Origin: Bradyrhizobium mercantei
GTDB lineage: Bacteria > Pseudomonadota > Alphaproteobacteria > Rhizobiales > Xanthobacteraceae
Direction of reading: 5' to 3'
Assembly: GCF_001982635.1 (NCBI RefSeq)
Contig: NZ_MKFI01000008.1
Coordinates: forward strand, 174,034-238,033
DNA: 64,000 nt
Of this stretch, positions 7,416-16,608 are shown piece by piece (position 1 is the stretch's first letter; the number at the start of each line of letters is the position of its first letter). The notes under the pieces are model-generated. The model did no database searches. It was not told the origin of the DNA and saw only the letters and a program-made list of their open reading frames with translations. Both the position numbers and the translations under genes were made by a program.

Positions 7416-8297
7416 ATGAAAGCAGCGTTTCTTCCAGATCGGGGCGTGGTCAAGGTCTCTGGCGAGGACGCCCGCAACTTCCTCAACGGCCTCATTACGA
7501 CCGACGTCGAACAGTTGCAGCCGGGCCAGGCCCGGTTTGGCGCGCTGCTGACGCCGCAGGGCAAGATCATCGTCGATTTCCTGATCACCGAGGTGCCATC
7601 AGGCCATGGCGGCGGCTTCCTGATCGACGCGCCGCGCGCGCTCGCCAAGGGGCTCGCCGACAAGCTCGGCTTCTACAAGCTGCGCGCCAAGGTCGTGGTC
7701 GAAAACCTCTCCGACAGCCTCGGCGTGCTCGCCGCCTGGGATGGCGAGCCAGCGGCGACGCCCGATCTTGCTTTCGTCGATCCGCGCAACGCAGCGCTCG
7801 GCTGGCGCGTCCTGATCCCGGAAGATCTGAAGCAGAAGCTTGCTGATCTGATCGGCGCCGATCTCGTCGACGCCAGCGCCTATGAAGCGCACCGGATCGC
7901 GACGGGCGTGCCGCGCGGCGGGCTCGACTTCATGTATGGCGACGCCTTCCCGCACGAGACCAACATGGATCACCTGCATGGCGTCGACTTCGACAAGGGC
8001 TGCTATGTCGGCCAGGAAGTGGTGTCGCGCATGCAGCATCGCGGCACCGCGCGCACCCGCACCGTGAAGATCATTCTCGACGGTCCGTCGCCCGAGGCGG
8101 GCGCGACCATCCTCGCCGGCGACAAGCAGGTCGGCACCGTCGGCTCGACCGCGGGACAAAACGGCCTCGCGCTGGTGCGCATCGACCGCGTCGCCGATGC
8201 GCTCGACGCGGGCCTGGCGCTGACCGCGGGCGGGCTGTCGCTGCATCTCGCCGACCCCAACGTTGTCCGCATCCCGCCCAAGCAGACCGTCGCATGA
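7416..8297 (+). CDS. ygfZ: YgfZ/GcvT-like folate-binding protein
   Basis: A 293-residue protein with the GcvT fold and the YgfZ signature DKGCYVGQEV (near residues 195-204), whose Cys is needed for function. YgfZ/IBA57 proteins bind tetrahydrofolate and help build or repair [4Fe-4S] clusters in certain enzymes, including radical-SAM proteins. Starts at ATG 7416; an in-frame upstream ATG would add 25 residues that do not fit the family. Its last four bases (ATGA) overlap the start of tag, so ygfZ, tag and the HD gene form one translationally coupled run. Confidence 0.9.
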   Translation: MKAAFLPDRGVVKVSGEDARNFLNGLITTDVEQLQPGQARFGALLTPQGKIIVDFLITEVPSGHGGGFLIDAPRALAKGLADKLGFYKLRAKVVVENLSDSLGVLAAWDGEPAATPDLAFVDPRNAALGWRVLIPEDLKQKLADLIGADLVDASAYEAHRIATGVPRGGLDFMYGDAFPHETNMDHLHGVDFDKGCYVGQEVVSRMQHRGTARTRTVKIILDGPSPEAGATILAGDKQVGTVGSTAGQNGLALVRIDRVADALDAGLALTAGGLSLHLADPNVVRIPPKQTVA

Positions 8298-8920
8298 GCC
8301 GCACCGCAAAACTGCATCCGGACGGCAAGACACGCTGCCCGTGGCCGGGCGAGGATGCGTTCTACGTCGCCTATCACGACAATGAATGGGGCGTGCCGGA
8401 ATATGACGACCGCGCGCTCTATGAAAAGCTGATCCTCGACGGCTTCCAGGCCGGCCTGTCCTGGATCACGATCCTGCGCAAGCGGGAGAACTTCCGCAAA
8501 GCCTTCGACGATTTCCAGCCCGAGAAAATAGCGCGCTACACCGACAAGAAGGTGCATGCGCTGATGAACGACGCCGGCATCGTCCGCAACCGCGCCAAGA
8601 TCGAAGGCGCGATTTTGAGCGCGAAGGGCTATCTCGAGATCATGGAAAAGGGCCCGGGCTTCTCGAAATTCCTGTGGGACTTCGTCGACGGCAAGCCGAA
8701 GGTCAATCAGTTCAAGACCACCGCGAGCGTGCCGGCCTCGACGCCGGTCTCGATCAAGGTCTCGAAGGAGCTCGGCGCGCGCGGCTTCAAGTTCGTCGGC
8801 CCCACCATCGTCTACGCCTTCATGCAGGCGACCGGCATGGTCAACGATCACCTCGTCACCTGCTTCTGCCACGAGTCTTGCAGCGGCAAGCTGCGCACGC
8901 CGCGGCTCAAGAAGAAATGA
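8294..8920 (+). CDS. tag: DNA-3-methyladenine glycosylase I
   Basis: A 208-residue protein with the Tag family layout: RCPWPGEDAFYVAYHDNEWGVPEYDDRALYE at the N-terminus (zinc Cys and the aromatic base pocket), the QAGLSWITILRKRENF helix-hairpin region, and a C-terminal zinc pair in HLVTCFCHESC. It removes 3-methyladenine from alkylated DNA, starting base-excision repair. It overlaps ygfZ by four bases upstream and the HD-domain gene by four bases downstream. The C-terminus has an extra basic tail (LRTPRLKKK). Confidence 0.93.
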   Translation: MSRTAKLHPDGKTRCPWPGEDAFYVAYHDNEWGVPEYDDRALYEKLILDGFQAGLSWITILRKRENFRKAFDDFQPEKIARYTDKKVHALMNDAGIVRNRAKIEGAILSAKGYLEIMEKGPGFSKFLWDFVDGKPKVNQFKTTASVPASTPVSIKVSKELGARGFKFVGPTIVYAFMQATGMVNDHLVTCFCHESCSGKLRTPRLKKK

Positions 8921-9528
8921 CGGCACGCAAACCGGACGTGGCGGTCCGCGCCTGGCAGCGGATGTTGTCCGGGCGCCGGCTGGACCTGCTCGACCCCTCG
9001 CCGCTCGATATCGAAATCGTCGACATCGCGCATGGGCTGGCGCGGGTCGCGCGCTGGAACGGCCAGACCTCGGGCGCGCACATCTTCTCGGTGGCCCAGC
9101 ACACGCTGCTGGTCGAGGCCGTGATGCGCCAGCAGACGCCGCGCGTCGACATCAGCCATCGGCTCGCGGCCCTGCTGCATGACGCGCCGGAATACGTCAT
9201 CGGCGACATGATCTCGCCGTTCAAGGCGGTGTTGTCAGGCGAATACAAGACCGTGGAGAGGCGGCTGCTGTCGGCGATCCATATCCGCTTCGGCCTGCCC
9301 GCGGTGCTGGCGGACGAGATCACCCAGCAGATCAAGGCCGCCGACCGCGGCGCGGCCTATCTCGAGGCCACGCATCTGGCGGGATTTTCGCAAGCCGAAG
9401 CCAAGCGGCTGTTCGGCCGCGATCCGGAATTGCCCGAAGCGACCGAGCGCGACTATCTGACGCCATGGACCGCGGCGCGGGCCGAAAAGCAGTTCCTCGA
9501 ACGCTTCAACGCACTACACGCGTCATAG
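8917..9528 (+). CDS. HD-domain phosphohydrolase (YfbR-like)
   Basis: A 203-residue HD protein. The metal-binding residues are H62 (FSVAQHTLL), H88-D89 (LLHDAPEYVIGD) and a later Asp in KAADRGAAYLEA. The order and spacing match the YfbR/YGK1 type, often 5'-deoxynucleotidases that trim dNMP pools; its substrate is not proven. The start ATG at 8917 overlaps the tag stop (ATGA). Coupling of a base-excision glycosylase to a nucleotidase suggests a DNA and nucleotide-pool maintenance unit. Confidence 0.85.
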   Translation: MTARKPDVAVRAWQRMLSGRRLDLLDPSPLDIEIVDIAHGLARVARWNGQTSGAHIFSVAQHTLLVEAVMRQQTPRVDISHRLAALLHDAPEYVIGDMISPFKAVLSGEYKTVERRLLSAIHIRFGLPAVLADEITQQIKAADRGAAYLEATHLAGFSQAEAKRLFGRDPELPEATERDYLTPWTAARAEKQFLERFNALHAS

Positions 9529-9650
9529 GCGCGACACCGCGCGCCGTGCCGCGGTTGCGCCGCAAAACGAACACCAGGCATGGCGCCGCGCGCCTTTGCC
9601 CACCCGGGAGCAGCCGTTATAATCGGGGCACCCGACGCCCAAGGACCATC

Positions 9651-10157
9651 ATGCTTCACGTTTGCTCACTTGCCGCGCTCTCCGACACGGTTCGTGCCAC
9701 CGGCGCCAGCCATGTGCTGACGGTGATGGCCAATGTCGACCAGGTGCAGCGGCCGCCCTCCGTGCTTCCGGCCAACCATCTGAAGGTGTCGATGGACGAC
9801 ATCGTCGAACAGATGGACGGGTTCGTGGCGCCGAACGAGACGCATATCGAGCGCGTGCTGGACTTCGTGCGCGGCTGGGATCGCCGCGCGCCGATGGTGG
9901 TTCATTGCTACGCCGGCATCAGCCGCTCGACCGCGAGCGCATTTGCCACCGTCTGTGCGCTCAATCCGCACCGCGACGAAATGTCCATCGCCCGGCTGAT
10001 CCGCGCGGCCTCGCCGATCGCAGCCCCCAACCGCCTGATCGTCAGCCTCGCCGACAAGGCGCTGGGACGCGAGGGCCGCATGCTGCGCGCGCTCGATGCG
10101 ATGGGCCCCGGCAGCATGAGCGTCGAAGGCCGACCTTTCCACATCGATCTGGAATAG
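9651..10157 (+). CDS. Dual-specificity/tyrosine phosphatase-like protein
   Basis: A 168-residue protein with the P-loop HCYAGISRS (H85, nucleophile C86, R92), which is the CX5R motif of cysteine-based phosphatases. The Ser after Arg and the preceding Val-Val-His match the DSP-like group. A possible general acid is D49 or D50. It probably dephosphorylates a protein or small phosphoester in the cytoplasm. ATG 9651 follows CAAGGACCATC. A 122-bp gap separates it from the HD gene, so it may have its own promoter. Confidence 0.85.
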   Translation: MLHVCSLAALSDTVRATGASHVLTVMANVDQVQRPPSVLPANHLKVSMDDIVEQMDGFVAPNETHIERVLDFVRGWDRRAPMVVHCYAGISRSTASAFATVCALNPHRDEMSIARLIRAASPIAAPNRLIVSLADKALGREGRMLRALDAMGPGSMSVEGRPFHIDLE

Positions 10158-10268
10158 CGCGAACCCGCCGCGTCCGATCGCTTGAACTTCCAGTCCCCTC
10201 AACTGCACTACTAGGTTGCGACGGGGCACCGGCTGGCCGATGGTCCGGCGCGTCCTGCCGGAGGCCCA

Positions 10269-12977
10269 ATGTTCGATTCGCCGTTCGATTTCCTGACGCT
10301 CGTCATCGCCATTGTCGCGATCATCTTCGCGCGCAAAGCGCTGGGCCAGATCTCGTTGCTGCAGCGCCGGCTGGATGCACTCGAGGCCGCAGGCGTAAGC
10401 GCGGCGCGGACGGCGATGCCGCCGCCGCTGGTGCCGCTCCAGGAATTCGAGCAGACGCTCCCGACAGCGCCTCCCATCGTACCGCCTCCACTCCCGGAGA
10501 CCGCTCCCAGCGCGCCGGAGGCGCAGGCGGAGCCCATCGCGGCCGCGGCAAGCGCCGCCGCGCCACCACCCCTGCCAGAACCGCCGGCCCTGCCGCAGCC
10601 GGCGCCCGGTTTCGAGGAGACGCTCGGCACGCGCTGGGTGGTGTGGATCGGTGGCCTGACGCTCGCGCTCGGCGGCTTCTTCATGGTGCGCTATTCGATC
10701 GAGGCCGGGCTGCTCGGCCCCGGCGTGCGCACGATGCTCGGCGGATTGTTCGCGCTGGCACTGCTCGGCGCCGGCGAATGGACCCGGCGCCAGGAAAGCA
10801 TCTCCAATATCGCGGCGCTGCCGATCGCCAATATTCCGGCGATCCTCACCGCGGCCGGCACCGCGGTGGCGTTCGCGACCGTCTACGCCGCCTACGCGCT
10901 GTACGACTTCCTCGCGCCGGCAACCGCCTTCATCCTGCTCGGCATGGTCGCGCTCGGCACGCTCGCGGCCGCGTTGCTGCATGGGCCGGCACTTGCGGGG
11001 CTCGGCATCGTCGGCGCCTTCGTCACGCCGATCCTGGTCTCCTCCGACAAGCCCGACTTCTGGTCGCTCTACATCTACCTCGCCATCGTCACGGCGGCGG
11101 CGTTCGGCCTCGCCCGCATCCGGCTGTGGCGCTGGCTCGCCGTCACGACGATCGCCTTCGCACTGCTGTGGACCTTCCCCTGCCTGCAATGCGGCCCGGA
11201 GATGATCGCGCCGCACGTCTTCCACGTCATCGCAGGCTTCGTGCTGGCGGCGCTGCTCGTGGTCTGCGGCTTCATGTTCGGCCCCGACGGCGATGGCGAG
11301 GAGATCGAGCCGATCTCCTCCGGCTCGCTTGCGGCCTATCTGCTCGGCGCGATGCTGATCGTGCTCAACAGCGCCCATGCCGACGTCGCGATGATCGGCT
11401 TCGCGCTGCTGACGGCAGGCAGCCTTTTCGTCGCCTGGCGCGCCCCCGCCGCGACTGGCGTGATCGGCGCCGCGTCGGCGTTCGTTTTCATCGTGTTCGG
11501 CGAATGGGCCGTCCGCCGCAACGTCGACATGCTGGTGCTGCCGGGCGGCGCGATCCCAGGCATCGGCCCGTCCGCGACCGACGGCTCGGTGTCGCTGCAT
11601 CTCGTCACCGCGGCGCTGTTCGCAGCCGCGTTCGGCATCTCCGGTTTCCTCGCGCAATTCCGTTTTGCCACGACCAAGGTCACGGTGACCTGGGCCGCGG
11701 CAGCCGTGTTCACGCCGGTCGCGCTCTTGGTCGCGCTCTATGCGCGGATTGCGCATCTCGATCGCTCGATCCCGTTCGCGATCCTCGCCGTGCTGCTGGC
11801 CGCCGCCTATGCGGCAGCGACCGAAGCGCTGACCCGGCGCGGCGAGCGGCCGGAACTGTCGCCATCGATTGCATTGTCGGCGACCGGCGCCCTCGCATCG
11901 CTGGCGCTTGCGTTGACCTTCGCACTCGACAGGGGATGGCTCACCATCGCGCTGGCGCTGGTGTCGATGGGCACGGCATGGCTGTCGGTGCAGCGGCCGA
12001 TCCCGTTCCTGCGCTGGCTCGCCGCGATCCTCGCCGGCATCGTGGTGCTGCGCATCGGCTACGAGCCGCGGATCGCGGGCGACGCCGTCGGCACCACACC
12101 GATCTTCAACTGGCTGCTGTGGGGCTATGGCATTCCGGCGCTGTCATTCTGGGTGGGAGGCCATTTCCTGCGCCGCAACGGCGACGACGTGCCGCTGCGC
12201 GCGGTCGAGTCCGCCGCGATCCTGTTCACGGTATTGCTCGCCTTCGTGGAGATCCGCCACGCGGTCAATAGCGGCGATGTCTATTACGCCAGCGCCGGAC
12301 TGACCGAGGTCGCGCTGCAAGTCGACGTGACGCTCGCGATGGCGATCGGACTGGAGCGGCTGCGGCTGCGCAGCGGCAGCATCGTGCACAATGTCGGCGC
12401 GGTCCTGCTCACCGCATTCGCCGGACTTGCCAGCCTATTCGGGCTGCTGGGGCTGGAGAACCCGATATTGTGGTGGCAGGACGTCGGCGGCAGCTTCATC
12501 AACCTGCTGCTGCTCGGCTATGCACTGCCCGCCGTGCTGGCGCTGCTGCTGTCCTACGCGGTGGCTGGCCATCGTCCGGCAAGCTACGCCAACACGATCG
12601 CGGCCGGCGCGCTGGTGCTTGCGCTCGCCTATGTCACGTTCGAAATCCGCAGGCTCTATCATGGACCGGTGCTGACGCGCGGCGAGACCACGGGCGCCGA
12701 GCAATACACCTACTCGATCGCGTGGCTGATGTTCGGCGTCGCGCTCCTCGGCATCGGCATCGTGGTCAACTCGGAGCGGGCGCGGCTCGCCTCCGCTGCG
12801 GTGATCGGCTTGACGATTTTGAAGGCGTTCATGGTCGATATGTCGACACTCACGGGTGTCTACCGGGCACTGTCGTTCATGTGCCTCGGCATCGTGCTGG
12901 TTGCGATCGGCTGGCTGTATCAGCGCATCCTGTTTCGCAGGCGGGCTGCTCCGCCCGTGCCGCAGACTGAGGCTTAG
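10269..12977 (+). CDS. DUF2339 family large membrane protein
   Basis: A 902-residue polytopic membrane protein. It starts with one membrane helix (residues 5-22), then a coiled-coil-like basic stretch (LGQISLLQRRLDALEAAG) and a Pro/Ala-rich linker of about 80 residues, then 20 or more hydrophobic helices. The DUF2339 hallmark is the segment after the linker (FEETLGTRWVVWIGGLTLALGGFFMVRYSIE). Function is unknown; such proteins are large enough to be transporters or polymer-assembly factors, but nothing here decides that. ATG 10269 follows GGAGGCCCA. Confidence 0.9.
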   Translation: MFDSPFDFLTLVIAIVAIIFARKALGQISLLQRRLDALEAAGVSAARTAMPPPLVPLQEFEQTLPTAPPIVPPPLPETAPSAPEAQAEPIAAAASAAAPPPLPEPPALPQPAPGFEETLGTRWVVWIGGLTLALGGFFMVRYSIEAGLLGPGVRTMLGGLFALALLGAGEWTRRQESISNIAALPIANIPAILTAAGTAVAFATVYAAYALYDFLAPATAFILLGMVALGTLAAALLHGPALAGLGIVGAFVTPILVSSDKPDFWSLYIYLAIVTAAAFGLARIRLWRWLAVTTIAFALLWTFPCLQCGPEMIAPHVFHVIAGFVLAALLVVCGFMFGPDGDGEEIEPISSGSLAAYLLGAMLIVLNSAHADVAMIGFALLTAGSLFVAWRAPAATGVIGAASAFVFIVFGEWAVRRNVDMLVLPGGAIPGIGPSATDGSVSLHLVTAALFAAAFGISGFLAQFRFATTKVTVTWAAAAVFTPVALLVALYARIAHLDRSIPFAILAVLLAAAYAAATEALTRRGERPELSPSIALSATGALASLALALTFALDRGWLTIALALVSMGTAWLSVQRPIPFLRWLAAILAGIVVLRIGYEPRIAGDAVGTTPIFNWLLWGYGIPALSFWVGGHFLRRNGDDVPLRAVESAAILFTVLLAFVEIRHAVNSGDVYYASAGLTEVALQVDVTLAMAIGLERLRLRSGSIVHNVGAVLLTAFAGLASLFGLLGLENPILWWQDVGGSFINLLLLGYALPAVLALLLSYAVAGHRPASYANTIAAGALVLALAYVTFEIRRLYHGPVLTRGETTGAEQYTYSIAWLMFGVALLGIGIVVNSERARLASAAVIGLTILKAFMVDMSTLTGVYRALSFMCLGIVLVAIGWLYQRILFRRRAAPPVPQTEA

Positions 12978-13002
12978 AGCTCGTATCCTGAAAGCGAGGG
13001 CC

Positions 13003-13236
13003 TCAGTCGACGGATTCAGCGACCAGGCGAATCCTGAACACCGGCTTTCTGCCCTCGTCGAGCAGCTCCATGTGCCATTCGCTGTTCTGCTTCATGTTGC
13101 GCGAAATGCTGCCGAGGAAGTTGCCGCAGACCTTGGTCATCTCGGCCCAGGCCACGTCGCGGCTCTCGAACTCGGTCGCGTGATCGGATGCACCGGCGTA
13201 ATCGCCATCGCTGATGCGGAAAAAATATTGCGCCAT
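13003..13236 (-). CDS. DUF6894 family small protein (copy 1)
   Basis: A 77-residue protein beginning MAQYFFRISDG, followed by an acidic region, DVAWAEMTKVCGNFL and a C-terminal WHMELLDEGRKPVFRIRLVAE. This is the RYFF...D-x-x-G type of small cytoplasmic protein common in Bradyrhizobium, with no known function. A second member lies at 58822-59079. An upstream in-frame ATG at 13248 is possible, but MAQYFF fits the family start. It is convergent with the DUF2339 gene, 25 bp away. Confidence 0.8.
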   Translation of the reverse strand: MAQYFFRISDGDYAGASDHATEFESRDVAWAEMTKVCGNFLGSISRNMKQNSEWHMELLDEGRKPVFRIRLVAESVD

Positions 13237-13374
13237 ATCACTACTCAAATCGGTGTCCCCACCATCTCGCGTCTCGGCGAAACGCTAGGCTATTGAGTAG
13301 CGATCAACGCGTGGACACCGCCATCCGTATGACTACGGCTTGGCCGGTATTCCCGTTAGCGCGCAGATGAGAAA

Positions 13375-13953
13375 TTAGTCGGTGGAGCGGCGCAATTCCG
13401 GCGCGCTCTCGACCTTCGCGGGCTCGGCCTTGACCGGCTCGAGCTTCGCGCTGCCGACCTGCGGTGTCTCAACGCGCGACACTTCGGTCTGCGACGCATC
13501 CGCCGATCGCGTGCGCGGATGCAGCGAGCGCGGACGTGCCACCGCGCGCGCCATCAGCATCTGCTGGCCGCCCTGGTGACGAAACTCGCAATAGGCGAAG
13601 CCCATGCCCGAGACCGAGCCGCGGAACGAGCGCTCGTCCTGTTTTTCGAGGTTGAAGCAGGGCTCGAACGGAATCCCCTTCAGCGAGGCGCAAACGCTCT
13701 GACCACGGATCTGCAGCGTATTGCCCGGCAGACGCACGTGGCGGATCGGACCTGAGCCGGAGAACTGGACCGAGCCTGCCGCGCCGAGATCGTCGAGGAT
13801 CCGGCCGGCGCCACGGGTGCCATCGAAACAGGTGAACGCGAACACCTTTCCGGCGACGAACCTGCGGGCCTCATCTGCGTTCATCATGCCTGCGAATGCC
13901 GGCACGACCATCGCTCCGGCCGTGACGGCCCCCAACACCAAACGCGCAAGCAT
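13375..13953 (-). CDS. Hypothetical secreted protein
   Basis: A 192-residue protein with a 21-residue signal peptide (MLARLVLGAVTAGAMVVPAFA). The mature domain (about 25-135) contains four or five Cys (FTCFDG, SVCAS, EPCFN, AYCEF) that may form disulfides in the periplasm. The C-terminal 55 residues are Arg-, then Glu/Ala/Lys/Pro-rich and probably disordered (EPVKAEPAKVES). I do not recognise the family. The promoter lies in the 186-bp gap to 14139, which also holds a degenerate GAGCATGATCC repeat piece. Confidence 0.75.
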   Translation of the reverse strand: MLARLVLGAVTAGAMVVPAFAGMMNADEARRFVAGKVFAFTCFDGTRGAGRILDDLGAAGSVQFSGSGPIRHVRLPGNTLQIRGQSVCASLKGIPFEPCFNLEKQDERSFRGSVSGMGFAYCEFRHQGGQQMLMARAVARPRSLHPRTRSADASQTEVSRVETPQVGSAKLEPVKAEPAKVESAPELRRSTD

Positions 13954-14139
13954 GAGCTACTCCACTTACGAGCGCGGGCACCCGCTCCTTGTTGAGCATG
14001 ATCCCCGCACCAACGCTTCTCGGCGTCTGCGCGAGGAAACCGGGCCCCCCGGATTCATGCTGCAAGCCTCTTTACCCGCTGCTTACCATACCAACAGTGG
14101 CAACATTGGAGCAGCTTGGTTGGTAAAGTCTGAACGTCC

Positions 14140-15126
14140 TCAGACTATTTTTACCACGATGCGGCCGCGGACCTGGCCGCCGAGGATTTTCGCACCGTAA
14201 CCCATGACATCGTCCAAGGCGATTTCATGAGTGATATCAGCCAGTTTTGCCTTATCCAGATCGCTGGCAAGGCGCTGCCAGGCGGTCCTTCGAAGCTCGA
14301 TCGGGCACATCACGGAATCGATGCCGAGAAGGCACACACCCCGCAAAATGAAGGGCGCGACCGACGACGGCAGGTCCATACCGGCCGCCAGACCGCAGGC
14401 CGCGATCGCCCCGCCGTACTTGGTCATCGACAGCAGATTGGCGAGCGTGGTCGACCCGACGCTGTCGACGCCGCCGGCCCAGCGCTCCTTCGCAAGCGCC
14501 TTGGGGGCACCTGACAGTTCGGCGCGGTCGATCACCTCGGTGGCGCCGAGCCCCTTGAGATAGTCGGCCTCCGACATCCGCCCGGTCGAGGCAATGACGT
14601 GGTAGCCGAGCTTCGACAGCACGGCGATCGCGACCGAGCCGACGCCGCCGGCGGCGCCGGTCACCACGATCGGACCGCTCTTCGGAGTGAGACCGTGCTT
14701 CTCCAGCGCCAGCACCGACAGCATCGCGGTATAGCCGGCGGTGCCGACCGCCATCGCGTCGCGCGCCGAGATACCGTCGGGCAGCCGCACCAGCCAGTCG
14801 CCCTTGACGCGGGCCTTCTCGGCATAGGCGCCGAGATGGGTCTCGCCCATGCCCCAGCCGTTGCAGACGACCTTGTCGCCCGCTTTCCAGCCGGGATGAC
14901 TGGATTGCTCGACGGTGCCGGCGAAATCGATGCCGGCGATCATCGGGAAGCGGCGCACCACCGGCGCCTTGCCGGTCAGCGCCAGGCCGTCCTTGTAGTT
15001 CAGCGTCGACCATTCGACGCGGACAGTGACGTCGCCGTCCATCAGCTCGGCTTCGTCGAACTGGGTGAGCGCGGCGGTGGTACCCTTGTCCGCCTTGTCG
15101 ATCCTGATTGCCTTGAACGTCGCCAT
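14140..15126 (-). CDS. acuI: Acrylyl-CoA reductase-like MDR oxidoreductase (AcuI/YhdH family)
   Basis: A 328-residue medium-chain reductase without the catalytic zinc ligands of alcohol dehydrogenases. It has the AcuI/YhdH opening (NYKDGLALTGKAPVVRRFPMIAGID), the NADPH-binding VTGAAGGVGSVAI turn near residue 156, and the C-terminal LRGVCLLGIDSV...RTAWQRLA. AcuI reduces toxic acryloyl-CoA to propionyl-CoA. Start MATFK at 15126; an in-frame upstream ATG adds only three residues. It follows the MFS gene by 45 bases on the plus strand map but is transcribed after it, so the two may share a transcript. Confidence 0.85.
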   Translation of the reverse strand: MATFKAIRIDKADKGTTAALTQFDEAELMDGDVTVRVEWSTLNYKDGLALTGKAPVVRRFPMIAGIDFAGTVEQSSHPGWKAGDKVVCNGWGMGETHLGAYAEKARVKGDWLVRLPDGISARDAMAVGTAGYTAMLSVLALEKHGLTPKSGPIVVTGAAGGVGSVAIAVLSKLGYHVIASTGRMSEADYLKGLGATEVIDRAELSGAPKALAKERWAGGVDSVGSTTLANLLSMTKYGGAIAACGLAAGMDLPSSVAPFILRGVCLLGIDSVMCPIELRRTAWQRLASDLDKAKLADITHEIALDDVMGYGAKILGGQVRGRIVVKIV

Positions 15127-15171
15127 GATGCGCACTCCCCGTGATTTTGGTTTCGGGAAGTGTTTAACCCA

Positions 15172-16416
15172 TCAGGCGGGCTGCGCAACCGGGCGCACGA
15201 CGGGCTTCTCGACGATCGGCAGGTTGATCAGCGCCGACAGCACGCCGAACAGCACGGACAGCCACCAGATCGGCGTATAGGAACCATATTGCTCGAACAC
15301 GATGCCGCCGAGCCAGACCCCGAGGAAGCCGCCAACCTGATGGCTGACGAAGGCGAAGCCATAAAGCGTCGCAAACCAGCGCGTGCCGAACATCAGCGCC
15401 ACCAGCGCCGAGGTCGGCGGCACCGTGGAGAGCCAGGTCAGGCCCGAGATCGCGCCGAACGCGATCGCCGAGAAGGTCGTGATCGGGAACGAGATGAAGG
15501 CGATGATCGACAGCGCGCGGGTGAAATAGATCACCGAGAGGATGTAGCGCTTCGGGAAGATGTTCTGCAGCCAGCCGACGCTGAGCGAGCCGATGATGTT
15601 GAACAGGCCGATCGCCGCGATCACCCAGCCGCCGGTCGAGGCCGGAATGCCGCGGTCGGCGAGATAGGCCGGCAGATGCACGGTGATGAAGGCGAGCTGG
15701 AAGCCGCAGGTGAAGAAACCGAGCACCAGCAGCACGTAGGAGCGATGGCCGAAGGCTTCCGCAAGCGCGGTCTTGAACGATTGCTGGTCCGCGGGCGCGG
15801 CATCCTTCGTCTCCGCCGGCGGCGTCGCGAGCGCCAGCGACAGCGGCAGGATCAACAGCATCAGCGCGCCGAACACCAGGAGCGCGGTCTGCCAGCCGAA
15901 ATTGTCGATCATCGCGACGCCGAACGGCGCGAACAAGAACTGGCCGAACGAGCCCGCGGCGGTGCCGGCGCCGAGCGCAATGCCGCGCTGCCCAGGCGGC
16001 AGCAGCTTGCTGAATGCCGACAGCACCAGATTGAACGAGGAGCCCGACAGGCCGAAGCCGATCAGCACGCCGGCGCCGATGTCGAGCGACAGCGGCGTTG
16101 TCGAATAGCGCATCAGCAAGAGCCCCGCGGCGTAGAGCAGCGCGCCGACGACCATCACGCGCAACAGCCCGAAGCGGTCGGCAATCGCACCCGCGATCGG
16201 CTGGCCGAGACCCCACAGCAGGTTCTGCAGCGCGAGCGCCAGGCCGAACACGTTGCGGCCCCAGGCGAATTCATGGCTCATCGGCTGCACGAAGAAGCCG
16301 AGGCTGGAGCGCGGACCGAAGCTCAGCAGCGCGATCGCGCAGCCGCAGACGATGATCACGAGCGGCGTGCGCCAGGTGCCCGATGTCGGTCGAAGATCCC
16401 CTGTCGTAACGGCCAT
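15172..16416 (-). CDS. MFS transporter
   Basis: A 414-residue 12-helix carrier. The MFS loop 2-3 motif is present as GAIADRFGLLRV near residue 66, and there are Gly-rich helices 4 and 5 (GFGLSGSSFN, GIALGAGTAAGSFGQF). The opening (FGPRSSLGFFVQPMSHEFAWGR) is that of the monocarboxylate/oxalate-type subgroup. ATG 16416 has GGGGGAAGAG upstream. Being next to the acrylyl-CoA reductase-like gene, it may carry a short-chain acid, but this is a guess. Confidence 0.85.
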   Translation of the reverse strand: MAVTTGDLRPTSGTWRTPLVIIVCGCAIALLSFGPRSSLGFFVQPMSHEFAWGRNVFGLALALQNLLWGLGQPIAGAIADRFGLLRVMVVGALLYAAGLLLMRYSTTPLSLDIGAGVLIGFGLSGSSFNLVLSAFSKLLPPGQRGIALGAGTAAGSFGQFLFAPFGVAMIDNFGWQTALLVFGALMLLILPLSLALATPPAETKDAAPADQQSFKTALAEAFGHRSYVLLVLGFFTCGFQLAFITVHLPAYLADRGIPASTGGWVIAAIGLFNIIGSLSVGWLQNIFPKRYILSVIYFTRALSIIAFISFPITTFSAIAFGAISGLTWLSTVPPTSALVALMFGTRWFATLYGFAFVSHQVGGFLGVWLGGIVFEQYGSYTPIWWLSVLFGVLSALINLPIVEKPVVRPVAQPA

Positions 16417-16608
16417 CTGTCTCTTCCCCCGCAACCGCTGCGCGGGGAACACGCCCCGCCGAACATTACGGGGAATTAATGCATCTGCATGAAGAGCCCA
16501 AGAGGCGGCGGAGAAAATTATTCGCCCGCAGGGCTGCCCTGCAGAATCCGAGAGGATGATGGGCGTCATTCCGGGGCATGGCGGCTCCGGAATAAGAGGC
16601 TGCCGGTG

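Noticed and set aside
9662..12271. Long plus-strand frame of 869 codons and a 696-codon minus frame across the DUF2339 gene
   Set aside because: Both are Arg/Ala-rich shadow frames of GC-rich DNA; the DUF2339 frame has membrane helices, a good ribosome site and family motifs.
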